64,000 nt of DNA, taken from positions 7,216,001-7,280,000 of the forward strand of contig JAJKFL010000011.1 in assembly GCA_021186555.1 (NCBI GenBank), read 5' to 3'. The notes beneath the pieces were generated by a model. It worked only from the letters and a program-made list of their open reading frames with translations, searched no databases and was not told the DNA's origin. This DNA comes from Reticulitermes speratus (taxonomy: Eukaryota > Arthropoda > Insecta > Blattodea > Rhinotermitidae). The stretch's first letter is position 1, and each line of letters opens with the position of its first letter. Shown here in pieces: positions 33,259-44,256 of the stretch. A program made the translations under genes and the position numbers.

Positions 33259-34448
33259 GGTTCCATGACAAAAGCCCACACGACGAAAGCCCACACGACA
33301 ATTGCGCACAGATAAAACCCCACTGTCATGAATGCTCACAGGAAAAATACCCACACCGATAAACGCTCACACGGATATATGCTCACACGGATGAATGCTC
33401 ACACGGATTAATGCTCACAAGGATAATTGCTCACAAGGATAAATGCTCACACGGACAAATGCTCACACGGGCGAATTGTCACACAGGAAAGTAATGGTAG
33501 TGTAATGAGGGGGACGAGGTTGAAATATCGGGCTGACTGTAACAGAGACATAGCCTACACGCTAACCTAAGTTTGTGTCCAGTGGCCATTCCCTTCATAT
33601 ACAAAACAGAGACATAGCCTGAACGCTAACCTAAGTTTCTGTCCAGTGGCCATTCACTTAATATACAAAACAGAGACATAGCCTGAACGCTAACCTAAGT
33701 TTGTGTCAAGTGGCCATTCACTTAATATACAAAACAGAGACATAGCCTGAACGCTAACCTAAGTTTGTGGCAAGTGGCCATTCACTTAATATACAAAACA
33801 GAGACATAGCCAACACGCTAACCTAAGTTTGTGTCAAGTGGCCATTCACTTAATATACAAAACAGAGACATAGCCTGAACGCTAACCTAAGTTTGTGGCA
33901 AGTGGCCATTCACTTAATATACAAAACAGAGACATAGCCAACACGCTAACCTAAGTTTGTGTCCAGTGGCCATTCCCTTCATATACAGAACAGAGACATA
34001 GCCTGAACGCTAACCTAACTTTGTGTCCAGTGGCCATTCACTTAATATACAAAACAGAGACATAGCCTGAACGCTAACCTAAGTTTGTGTCCAGTGGCCA
34101 GTCACTTAATACACAAAACAGAGACATAGCCTACACGCTAACCTAAGTTTGTGTCCAGTGGCCATTCCCTTCATATACAGAACAGAGACATAGCCTGAAC
34201 GCTAACCTAACCTAATTCTTGTATGTGCGTACTTTCCTGTGTGACAATTTGTCCGTGTGAGCATTTATCAATGTGAGCATTTGAACTTGTGAGCAATTAT
34301 CCTTGTGAGCATTCATCCGTGTGAGCATATATCCGTGTGAGCATTTATCGGTGTGGGTATTTTTCCTGTGAGCATTCATGACTGTGGGGTTTTATCTGTG
34401 CGCAATTGTCGTGTGGGCTTTCGTCGTGTGCGCATTTATCCGGTCACC
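33259..34448. mobile_element. Foldback-like element, 1190 bp
   Basis: Long terminal inverted repeats (33259-33494 and 34229-34448) are built from 16-bp sub-repeats of the form GCTCACACGGATAAAT on the left and the complement on the right. They enclose a 64-bp tandem array. GGCCGCATC (33250-33258) and GGCAGCATC (34449-34457) form a 9-bp target duplication with one mismatch. Long subrepeat-built inverted ends plus a ~9-bp duplication are the hallmark of Foldback/Galileo-type or MULE-type DNA transposons. No transposase is present, so this is a non-autonomous copy. Confidence 0.88.
33543..34215 (+). repeat. 64-bp tandem array inside the foldback element
   Basis: Ten full units and one partial unit start every 64 bp from 33543 (33607, 33671, 33735 and so on). 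The unit contains CAGAGACATAGCCTGAACGC, TAACCTAAGTTTGTGTCCAG and TGGCCATTCACTTAATATAC. Variant positions (CCTGAAC against CCAACAC or CCTACAC; GTGTCC, GTGTCA or GTGGCA) recur in a partly alternating order, showing that two-unit blocks were also copied. Confidence 0.93.
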
Positions 34449-34528
34449 GGCAGCATCACAATATCTACAGCATCCACATCTTCGTATTCACAGTTGCGAT
34501 TATTTTAATTTTAACATTGTATATGTAA

Positions 34529-34836
34529 GGTAAAGGTAAAGCAATCCCATTACGGGCCTGGACAGGCCCTTAGGATCCCAGGAGGTTGAGGCTCCCAGAT
34601 TTCAAGGCAATCGGCACATGAAAGTGGTAAGGTTGTCAGCCCTACGCACCGGCCGTCTTTACCCCCCAAGGAAATATTCATTTCTGTTAAGTGGCTGAGT
34701 CGACCCCAGCACCATAGTGCGGCCGGAATGATTATGTCAATGAAAAATTCCAAAGACACCATCGGGAATCGAACCCGCGACCTTCCTTCCGGCTTGAAGG
34801 GCAGTGCGTCAAACAACTACGCTACCGAGTGCCCCC
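34529..34836 (-). mobile_element. SINE-4 (tRNA-like head)
   Basis: On the minus strand the head reads GGCACTCGGTAGCGTAGTTG, then TTGACGCACTG, with B box GCGGGTTCGATTCCCG. The body holds GGTGTCTTTGGAATTTTTC, GACTCAGCCACTTAAC and CGGCCGGTGCGTAGGGCTG, and the 3' end reads GGGCCTGTCCAGGCCCGTAA and ...TTTACCTTA. A second, more damaged copy is at 63694-63969. It has landed just inside the right arm of the composite element. Confidence 0.85.
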
Positions 34837-34871
34837 TAAGTAAAGTGGATGTATTAATTTCATATTCCTTG

Positions 34872-34920
34872 GTATTGTCTCCCTGAGGATGGCAATTTAT
34901 CGCTGAAACACGGAGAGTCC
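34872..34920 (+). other. Decayed hammerhead-like motif (right arm)
   Basis: GTCTCC, CTGAGGA, TGGCAATTTATCGCT, GAAACAC and GGAGAG occur in the right order, but the ATGTA cleavage stretch is reduced to AC. It is the inverted partner of 33006-33054 and has lost the expected cleavage triplet. Confidence 0.6.
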
Positions 34921-34982
34921 ATGTATATGGATGATTTGTGACTTTCCATAAACTGTGTGCATTTGTAGGTGTATGTGGATGT

Positions 34983-36754
34983 TTCAAGCAGGAAATGCAC
35001 AAAATTGTTTATAAAGGTAACAACACAGCATGAACTTCACGGTCAGCACCGATATGGTAACTACACAATGGTAAGCTTCGCTAGGGGAGAGTAGCTGAGT
35101 CGTGATAAGGAGTAGATAAGATAGGGCTTACATCTCACTGACGCACGTTTATTTGCTAGCACTCTGCAGGCGTAAACATGCTACATGAATTCATTTCCGT
35201 AAATTCTGCCCATTTACACTGCAACAGACTGGCTGATATGTTATTTAGCAACGCTGTATCGTCTACAATATCAACTGTCGAAAGAGAATAAACATTCTTA
35301 GCGGTTGCAAGATATGAGTGGCCGGTAATGGCGCCAAGCGATCAAATGGCAGGCACAGAACACGTGACTTGTAGCAGAAAACAGACCTAGTGAAACACTA
35401 CACAACGGCATTCCCTGTGCCTACGCAACATGCTGTGAGCGTGTACAGATCGTGCATGTAAAACGCATTAGTATAGAGAGGTGAAGGTTCTCCTGCCTCC
35501 GTCGGAAAACCATCTGTTCCTCATGGCCTGCTACCGTGATGGATTCCAGATCAGCTAAATCCGCGGTAAAAAAAAAACAGCTCCACAACGTGTGTAAAAT
35601 ATGGTGGCCACTTTAAAACGGGTTTGCCCTAAGATTACTTACTCGCCAAAATTCAATGGCGTGGATGAAGCCCCCGCAGACGCCGCGTCATGAAGGTGCC
35701 CCGCGGGTCAGGGGGGCTCCCAAACGTACAAAACACTGAAATATGTTGTGGGTTTCGGACTTCATTATTCACTTGTTCTTACAGAAGGCAGTATTCTGGA
35801 GCCGTTATAAAATCTGCGAGTAACTGTGCACGTAATTATGGGGGGCAGGGGCACAGTTATGGTGAGGCGAGTGGTGCTGCCACCCCGGGCAGCAGAGTCC
35901 AAGTGACGGAAAAATGGGCGTCAAAATGAACAATTTTTAAAAATGTTGAATATCTGCGCTCAACGAATTTTAAATTATCGACACAAAAAGTAATTCAATA
36001 AAAAAAATTTGATTTTCTAAAACTTAATAATCCCTGTCAGGGGCGGTCAGTTATCGCTGGCCCCGGGCGTCAAAAGAAACCAGATGCGCCACTGATGGGG
36101 GGGAGGGGGCCCGACTGGTTATCTACGCCACTGGCCAAATGCAATACACAAAATACTACTGCCATTCGTGACTGACTATATCCCATCTGCAAATAAAGAC
36201 TTCGCTAACAGTGCAAAAATAATTTGCGAGAAGGCAGGGCGTCATACCATGTGCCTATGCTTCGCGGAACCTATAATTCCGTTTCGCCCCCCGATTGTCT
36301 AGGAAAAGAAGCAGAAATATTTTCGTAGCGCCATACTTTGACTTTTCAGCAATAAATGTTAACTACATCTTTGTACTTTACTATCTCCTTTAGTCGGTTC
36401 GAACCGCTACTGCAACACAGACATTTGATAAATGAATTTCGGCTCCTGTCTAGCGACACCACCACTGAAACCAGATGAGATCTGCGAGGCGGAAGCCTAA
36501 AATCAAGGTACTAAAATCAGCTTGGGATATTGGCATTATTTATATACAATAACTAATTAGAACAAGAACTCAACAACAACAGAACATCAGTGCCTATAGT
36601 TTTATTCTTACATGGTTGTTATCCTTATTAAAAAAAATTGCTGTTTCCTCGGCTTCTCTGCAACTGATCACTAAAAATCTGGTCAGTTTGGACACATGTT
36701 ATGTACACCACTTCATAAAAAATCCTGCAGGCACTGATGTTCCAGTCTTACATA
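34983..36754. other. No gene recognised; possible old MITE pieces
   Basis: Between 35640 and 36135 the sequence is rich in GGGGCG, CCCCGGGC and GCGTC blocks. It ends in GTTATCTACGCCACTGG, which inverted (CCAGTGGCGTAGATAAC) resembles a common hAT terminus. I could not find a matching left end or duplication, so no element is called. Confidence 0.4.
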
Positions 36755-37069
36755 CAACTCTGCTCCCACTGGACGGATTTTCATGAAATTTCATATTTTT
36801 TCGAAAATTTGTCGAGAAAATTCATATTTGATTAAAATCTGACAAGAATAACGGGTACTTTACATTAAGACCTATGTACATTTATGATAATATCTCGCTG
36901 AATTCATCTTAGAATGAGAAATTATTTAGATAAAATCAAAACACACATTTCATGCTCGATAACTTATTTCCGAAAATCGTGCCGTTTATGAGACAATGTG
37001 GAAAAACATGTTACAGCCGGACAGGCCACAGATGATAATACGACGCATGCGCTTTGCATGCTGTACTAT

Positions 37070-37133
<64 letters not shown>

Positions 37134-37230
37134 ACTCTCAGAACATGATACTTATTGCTTTTCACGCCAACAATGGTTGCGCGAACGAGCCTCCATGTTA
37201 CGTTTATACATACATTGTCTGTCTTGCTTT
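36755..37230 (-). mobile_element. GCGTTCGC repeat with internal microsatellite
   Basis: Minus-strand copy. It lacks the terminal GCGAACGCGCCT block but keeps GCTCCCACTGGACGGATTTT, CGGGTACTTTACATTAAGAC, GCATGCGCTTTGCATGC, the GTTGCGCGAACGAG block and the start ACGTTTATACATACATTGTC. A (TAC)n run (37069-37127) replaces about 60 bp between the GCGCATGC core and the GCTTTTC block. Confidence 0.8.
37069..37127 (+). repeat. (TAC)n microsatellite
   Basis: About 20 uninterrupted ACT/TAC triplets ending in ACCACCAC. It lies within the GCGTTCGC repeat, at the place where other copies have AACTAAGGCTACAGACACAC. It gives poly-Leu or poly-Thr frames that are not genes. Confidence 0.95.
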
Positions 37231-37817
37231 TTAAGAAGCTAACTGAGGATCAGTTACTCCAAGAATCACCCTTTCACGAAACCCCGTGTTCCCCATTTAG
37301 AAAATAACGAGGAGAACCGATTCTCTTCTGGAATACTGCGGCGCAGTACTTTCCCACAGGAGCCATGCAGCGTGCTTTAAAAATATCTCCACTGACAGGT
37401 TGTATGCACACACGAGCACGCACGCGCACACACACACAATGTGTTGTGAACTGCCAACAGCTTTAACAACGTCCGCACAGTCTTAGCAGCCACGAGCATA
37501 ATATCTGCAGAAATGTCTGCCATAAGAAACACGATGTGCTGTGTGTGGGCGTGTGTGTGTCTGTGTAGGGGAGAGGGGAAGGGACTCGTCATCATCCAAG
37601 GCTATTTCCGCCGTCTGAATACATTCCATACACGAATGCAAAACAAGACGCGACGTACAATGAATCTATAATTGTCCGGTTGTTAAATCCGAAATATACC
37701 TTTTACGCTATTTATAAAGCAGCCATAATTTACAGCCCATAAGGTATGCACGACTGTACTGGGGCTCGTACTGGGATCCTAAATACGGCTCATGTAAAGT
37801 GACGAGCACCGCGACAT

Positions 37818-37946
37818 ACAAACCCCGATACAGCGCCATCACTTCGCGCCCAAGGAAATTCCCTATTATTCAGTATTTCGATTTACGTACAACCCTCGAT
37901 ATACCGCCAAAAATTGCAGTAAACGAGGCGTTGTATCGGGATTTGT
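37818..37946. mobile_element. Small MITE, ACAAACCCCGATACAG ends, 129 bp
   Basis: The left end ACAAACCCCGATACAGCGCC and the inverted right end ACAAATCCCGATACAACGCC differ at two of 20 positions. Shares its centre and ends with the copy at 25624. No clear target duplication and no coding capacity. Confidence 0.78.
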
Positions 37947-40900
37947 CTCTGCTTTTTGTGGCACGGAGATTAAAGCGTCAAAATAACATGAGAAAACAAC
38001 GAACAACGTACTGAAGGACGAAGTTAATTCTGTTGGCAAGACACGAGCGGTGACACATGGATGGGTGTGCCTGTAGGCAACACTGACCATGATTCTTCCT
38101 ATACAACATATTACACAACCAATGACACCACAATTCGAACATACAAAACAGACGAGCCTATATTTGTTGTAGGTCTAGCATATATGCAAATTCAATGCAC
38201 AAAGTAAAAGCACGAAAGATGGCAGCACCTCTGTCACCGCATATAAGCAGGATGCGCGTTTCGGTATGCGTCACTTCACTTTACAGTGGTCCTTGACTGG
38301 TCAAATGACCTATGAGTGGGGTTGAAAAAGATTCCTATTGCGGTATAATCTTCGTCCCCTCATACTGAATGAGGCCTCGACTAGGCACCAGGCGATTTAA
38401 AAGCGTATGATATCGAACTCTGAAAGCAAACATTACCTTAGCATACGATGCCATCGCTGGCGTAAATGTTCACGACTCCTGAACAGCAATAGTTTCACCA
38501 AGATGGCGATAAGGCCTACACAGCGAGGGCAATTCCAGGCAAGCTGCACTCAGCTTTCCCAGGGAATCTCATTTCCAAGAGGAACCCATTCTCCATTCGT
38601 CGCACATTTCAGACAACCCATTCGATGCCTACACGGAGAAGACTTCTGAGAGCACTCTTCGTGATCCTACACGGAAAAGAAAACTGAAGTACCTAAGCAA
38701 ACTTACTATCTCCTGAATACGACGCCCCCGACCGGGTGTCCTGATTAGGGCTTTTGTGGCCTCCATCACACCCTCCAAGCAAAACAACACGATATTACCT
38801 AAACCCCAACGATCAAGCCCTTCCACGTACTTTCAAAATCATTATACGCTAACTCGACGCCACATGCCTGACGTCTGAGACACGGTGTATATCCTACCAC
38901 AAACATGTTTCAATAACCTTGGGCGTCATTATGAACTGCATTTTCAACATGATCGGTTTATATCCTGCAAGCAAAAAGCTGATGTCATTTTGCAGTGTAC
39001 AAAACATTTGGGCCAATAAATTATTTAAAGTCGCTTCAAGTTTCGGGCAATTTTACAATTCCACGGGTCAAATAACGTATCAAGCCCACCGCATACAAAT
39101 CGGTTTCTTATTCCAAACCGGATAGCAGGCTGGCTCAGGACCAACGCGGTTCATTTATATCCGGGAAAAGAGACCTATCCTGCTAACCTCTCGCGCTGAC
39201 ATGATCTGTCATACGTGAGGGGTGTTGTAGCTCTACCCAATCCCTCCAGCGCGCATGTGTGTGTGTGTGCAGGTACACACCCATGTGTACTGTAGACATA
39301 GGTAAAAAGCCTAAGAGTTTAAAGTCTGTCGTTATCTGCCGCAATGCGGCATTTATTAACATAAACATCAGTTACGGCTGCAGGCAGTCGTTATGCTGCA
39401 GCCATTTTAGCGATTATAGATGGAGCTAAAATGGGGCAGAACTACCACGTCGCAATCACTGTCGAAAACAAATTTACACAGCCGATAACGTGCATCAGTT
39501 TCGTGAAAATCTGTTCAGGAAGGGCGTAAACGAACTTGCACCCTTATTTATATATTTAGTGCTTCGGGCCAATTTTTGCTACAGCCACAGCAGAACTTGA
39601 GGCAACCGTATGAAAAAAAATTGTTTTATACAACATATGCACCGGGTCTGTTCAAACTTTTATATGTTGAGGGCAACTTCTGCAAATTTGGTCTTCATGA
39701 GGGCAACATGAAATTCATTATAACTGTAATTATATGTAAAATTTTACCTGCGTATTTTTCTATACATCATGTGCAATAGACTATATATTGATAATAATGG
39801 GGGGAAACTATTAAAAAATTAAATTCACGCCACAGACTAGGGTGTAGCTATTTTTAGCATATCTATAGAATATTAATTAGACATGTCTCCACAAACAAAC
39901 AGCTCGCAAGTTTCCAAAACTGCTGCGGCTTTCTATCTTGGCTTTGCCAGGGAAAGGCTTAAAATACGTTTTCTAATTTCTAATGTCTCCGCAGGCAACA
40001 TGTTACCCGCAAGTTACGGTTGAGCGCGCCTCCAATATGCAGTGCATGACACTGTTATTTCCAATGACCCTGTGCATAAATTAAAAATGGATTTCTTAAT
40101 ATTAAGAGAAGCTACTACATTTTCAATGCATGTTAAAACATTATGTTCGTAGATACTTGGAAGAATGCTAAGGAACTGATCTGACCGTCACCGATGCTTC
40201 CTTCAACAAACCGAGATCGGCGACGACACTTGTAATCGCGGACTATAACACATCTGCAAACGACTGAGTACTCAAACGAGGAATAAAACGCCATGACACT
40301 GCGGGCATTCAGCTGTCCATGAACTTCATACAGATATGATGATATGCTGCCATGATACACATTTCACAGTTCAATGTCGAAATCTAAAGATACAAACACA
40401 TTTTTAAATGTAGCCTATTTTGCTTTTAACAGAATGTCTCAACTCGCAGATGCTGGGGTTTTACTTCAGCAATTAACCAGTCCGTATGAAGTTTACTACC
40501 ACAAAGGGCAAGCTAATTATTACATTTATTTATGATGTTAATTATACATCCTACAGTCAATTACGATTACTCTGCATTTCAAATTTATGGCAAAACACTG
40601 TTATCACAGCTGCTGTGGCGTATGGAAAGAGAAACAGCACTGGCCTGTGGTCTGAGTGAACAGTGGGATGATGAGTCTATAATGGACGGTACAGCACGAT
40701 TGTGCCTGTTCACGGACCTACTCGGGTTTTCTCTTTATTGAACAAATGCACATTAAATAATTACATATACAATTCAAAACTCCTTGACGGTTCTTGAAGC
40801 CGACATATGAATAATTTGCATTAAATTATATGCTGTCTGTTCAAAATGCAGGAAACGGAAAGCAAAACGGCGGAGTCGTGTCTAGCCATCCGCATTTGTT

Positions 40901-41109
40901 GTGTCCGAAACCACAGAACGGTTTACGACAGAATTTTCAGTTTTTCAAAAGATGGCTCCACATGTAAAAATTACACAGGACATAACAAAGCAGACCCTAA
41001 GCAACTCTTACCAAGGTACATAACTTTCATTTTAAATTTGTAGATCTGAAGAAGAAAAAAAAAAAAAGTGAAACTTTCTTTTGACCGTGTGCAATGCCAT
41101 CAGTTTTCT
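37947..41109. other. 3.2-kb stretch without recognised gene
   Basis: Includes (CA/GT)n near 39256. I see no family shared with other parts of the window and no frame with a recognisable domain. Confidence 0.4.
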
Positions 41110-41177
41110 TTACAGCAGTAGTTGCTGTATAGTACCAATAAATTTATACAGTTTAAATTACATGTATGATTTTAAAA

Positions 41178-41319
41178 TATACTGTTAATATATAAAATAT
41201 AAAAAAAACATAAGTCTGTCTACAAACATTGCGTTGCAAATAAAAACAGAAGTTATTTGCAAGGTAATGTTTGGTGATAAGACTTCTACATTGTATATTT
41301 TATATATTAACATACTATA
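41178..41319. repeat. 142-bp palindrome
   Basis: The arms TAATATATAAAATATA...AAGTCT...CAAACATT...TTGCAAATAA and TTATTTGCAA...TAATGTTTG...AAGACTT...TATATTTTATATATTA are inverted with scattered differences, about 65 bp each around 41245. This is part of the larger inverted-repeat element. Confidence 0.8.
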
Positions 41320-41577
41320 GCCGATCCCAGTGGCCGCGCGGTCTAAGGCGTGGGTCTACGGCCGCTCGCTTGCTGGGATTGTGGGTTCGAATCCCGCCGG
41401 GGCATTGATGACTGTCTTTTGTGAGTGTTGTGTGTTGTCGGGTAGAGGTCTCTGCGACGGGCTAGTCACTCGTCCAGAGGAGTCCTACCGAGTGTGGTGT
41501 GTCTGAGTATGATCGTGAAGCCTCGATAACGAGGAGGCCCTGGCCCACTAGGGGCTGTCGAGCCATAGGAAAAAAAA
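41320..41577 (+). mobile_element. SINE-2, well-preserved copy
   Basis: Head GATCCCAGTGGCCGCGCGG and TCTAAGGCGTGGGTC, B box GGGTTCGAATCCC, body GTGAGTGTTGTGTGTTGTCG and CTCGTCCAGAGGAGTCCTAC, and a poly-A tail after GGGGCTGTCGAGCCATAGG. It is the least diverged SINE-2 here by eye. It lies exactly between the palindrome and the right arm of the host element. Confidence 0.9.
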
Positions 41578-41713
41578 TACATTTTAATATTATACATATA
41601 ACTTATATTGCATAAATTTATTGGTACTATATAGCAACTGCTGCTGTAATTAGTCAATGTACATATTACAGTTCTTTGACATACAGCACGCTGCGCATAT
41701 CTGTGAACAGTGA

Positions 41714-41757
41714 CTCCCTGATGATGGCTACGACGGGAAGACGAAACATGTAGCAGT
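41714..41757 (+). ncRNA. Hammerhead-like motif with weak stem II
   Basis: CTCCCTGATGATGGCTACG is followed by GGAAGACGAAACATGTAG. CTGATGA, GAAA and CATGTA are intact, but the bases between them pair poorly, so stem II is damaged. No inverted partner was seen. Confidence 0.5.
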
Positions 41758-43747
41758 AAAAATAATCCTTGTGCAGCAGTTGGTAATAAAAACTTCTATG
41801 TAAAGCAACTTCACGGAAGATGTATACCATTAAGTACATGTTTCGTTCAATTACTTTGTTAATAATAATAATAATAATGGTTATCTCCGGTCAATTAATG
41901 CGGTATTGCACTACACTTGTTCCAGATCAGCGTTTCACAAACTTTCGAACTCAGCACATCATCTTAGCAACATCCACCTTGCGGATCTTTAAGATACAGC
42001 GTGTACCTTCAAAAACAAAAGTCAGATATCTGTACTGCTGTATAAAATCCGGATTAAAATTGTATTTAAGAATTTAACTGGAACTCGTCTGGAATGGAAT
42101 TTTGAGATTAAAACTCACTTTTCTTTTCGACCCCGTCGCCGAATGTGATACCACATACACATAACGCTGACTCAAAATGCAGAACGTGGCAGCAATTCAA
42201 GCAAGCACATCCATGGGTCACCCAGAAAACGTTCATGGTCCTTGGGCAATATGTTGGGAAAGACTTTTGTCACGACCATCAAGTAGGCCTCAAATCTTCC
42301 TGCCATAGTGATTGTGTAAGATGGGCGGGTTGCATGAGGAGGAAACTTTTGCATAGGCCGTTGCTATGCCAGTACAAGATGAGGAAACCCACTGTCAATT
42401 CAGATAAGCGGTTCGAGGAAATGGTTGAACTACATAATCCTATCTCGTAACCCACACAGAGAATACTATGAACCGACGAAGAACAGGACGGTCACTTAGG
42501 ACGATGTGTGTAAGTGCTTATTTTCTTCAACCAAGACTGTACCTTGATCGATCTCAGGAGGCTAAATGTCACAGTGTGTGGGAGTCGTTTTTTGGGAGGC
42601 CTCGGTTAGGTTAGCACGTGAGAAGAGTAAGAACACAAGGTCCACGGGGACTGGACTGTGTGACAGCGCTGTAAACGAAGCACAGTTCCAGTTCTACTGG
42701 AACTCAACCCTGGCACGACATGCCACATGTTCCCGTACAGTACAGATCACTACGCAACAGACTACGAACTTCTTGCAATGTCGTCATCCAACATACATGC
42801 TGACCTCATCCGCGTAAAAGGTCACGCCTCCACTAGCATAAATAAAAAGTTCTAAGTTCAACAATCTACTTCTTTCAGTCGATAGTCCGCTGGGTTTTGG
42901 CACTGGGAATGTTCTTACGTTGACACCGGTCTCTCGGAGGGCCGTTATGCCTGTATCTGCAGACTTGACAAAGTTATGACCAAGTAGGCACTGTAGTCAT
43001 TAACAAGCTATGGCTTTCAAACAGGCCGAAATCAAGACACCTCCCTCCTTTACCGCTTGAAGACGAAAACAGAAGACGAAAGCCAACGCTGAACCTTTCA
43101 GGGCCCAGTGGTTACTTTACATACCACCAGGTTTAACGATAAAAAATTCTACGTTCTGCCACAGAACGCAATTAAGTGTTCTGTATGGATCTCGGAACAA
43201 AAAGCGATTATTCCCACATTCAGCATTAACTCCTTTACTTTTATAATGGAGACGGTGTATTTACTTCGAGGTAAGAACTGAATATTTCAATATAATTAAG
43301 GTTAATGCTTAATAAACATGTACTCTGGCCAGGAACGTAATCATAGAATTTATTACCAGTTTAGCAGATTACACTATACGGTTGCGACGAGCAGCTGGAC
43401 CCGTGCACAACACACACAAATTTATTCCCATTTCTTAGGTGAAAGCCACTCATCACAGGTACTCTTCAGTGTGGTTTCCGAATACATGCTGGTGCCGTGC
43501 TCATAAAGGTAACCTCCAGATGCAGAATATCGAGTAACTAAATAAAGCAAGGATCTCGGTTCGATACGCATTACGTCTATTATTACTACAACACACACAA
43601 CGCAGATTTATTATTATTATAACGGCTTTATTTCATGTCTACAAATAACTTACACAAGTACGGATTCTGCACGTCCTAAAAATCAGTCTGATATCACCTC
43701 CCCGATTCGTAGTGTCGCTGTTTAAGGAACTGTTCATTTACAAACAG
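41758..43747. other. No gene recognised; hAT end fragment
   Basis: CAGCGTTTCACAAACTTTCG at 41928 resembles a hAT left end and continues for some 80 bp without a matching right end. A 101-codon plus-strand frame at 42145-42450 has no domain that I recognise. Nothing else is named. Confidence 0.4.
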
Positions 43748-43822
43748 TACAGGGCATACACAAAAGATTGGTGCGGTTTTAAAACTATTAAAACCGCACC
43801 ATTCTTTTGTGTATTCCCTGTA
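43748..43822. repeat. 75-bp near-perfect hairpin
   Basis: Arms of 34 bp (TACAGGGCATACACAAAAGA and TTGGTGCGGTTTTA against TAAAACCGCACCATTCTTTT and GTGTATTCCCTGTA) differ at only two positions and are separated by 7 bp (AAACTAT). The size and pairing would suit a pre-miRNA-like or very small palindromic MITE. No target duplication is clear. Confidence 0.85.
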
Positions 43823-44256
43823 TTTCATATATTCTGTGGTGACACGCTTACAGTCAGTCATCTTCATACACAACTTCACGTGCCTAACTCCAACGGTCAT
43901 CAGTTACCGCCATGAAACAGACAGCTATTTTCGCACTCAAGTTTTTACATTATATAAAACTATTACCTCAACAAGAGCTACATATTTCTCTCGATCCATA
44001 ACCATTTATCATTTCAGGCCTGTAAAGTGTAGCTTCTTTTGTAGGAATTCACGCGTCCACCATGTTGTTATAATTGATTTTGGGAAATTCAGGTGTATGG
44101 GGCCGGAGTTTTCTGCAATGGCGAAACGTTTCCACCAAGTTTTGTGAAAATCGGTCATCTCAATCACAAAATGGTCGCATAAGCCTATTCTTTTTTCTTC
44201 CTCAGAAATGAAAGCCGGCTAAAAGAAAGTGTGCAAGTAGGCTAATATTACGAGTG
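43823..44256. other. No gene recognised
   Basis: Unassigned sequence up to the minisatellite. Confidence 0.45.

Larger units (their letters stand above)
32942..34982. mobile_element. Composite inverted-repeat element with outward hammerhead-like ends
   Basis: Left arm 32942-33085 and right arm 34840-34982 are inverted copies of about 143 bp (left CATCCATATACACC...TTAATACATCCA, right TGGATGTATTAATTT...GGTGTATGTGGATG). Each arm contains a hammerhead-like motif pointing outward. Between them lie a foldback element (33259-34448) and a SINE-4 (34529-34836). Without these, the original element would have had a core of about 250-350 bp, like the one at 52216-52815. No coding region is seen. Confidence 0.75.
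41110..41649. repeat. Inverted-repeat element holding a palindrome and a SINE
   Basis: Left arm 41110-41181 (TTACAGCAGTAGTTGCTGTA, TAGTACCAATAAATTTAT) and right arm 41578-41649 are inverted copies over about 72 bp. Inside are a separate palindrome (41178-41319) and a SINE-2 (41320-41577). The original element was probably an AT-rich MITE of roughly 280 bp before the SINE landed. Confidence 0.75.

Noticed and set aside
35640-36135. hAT-like element ending in GTTATCTACGCCACTGG
   Set aside because: Only one end is recognisable and no target duplication or left terminus was found.
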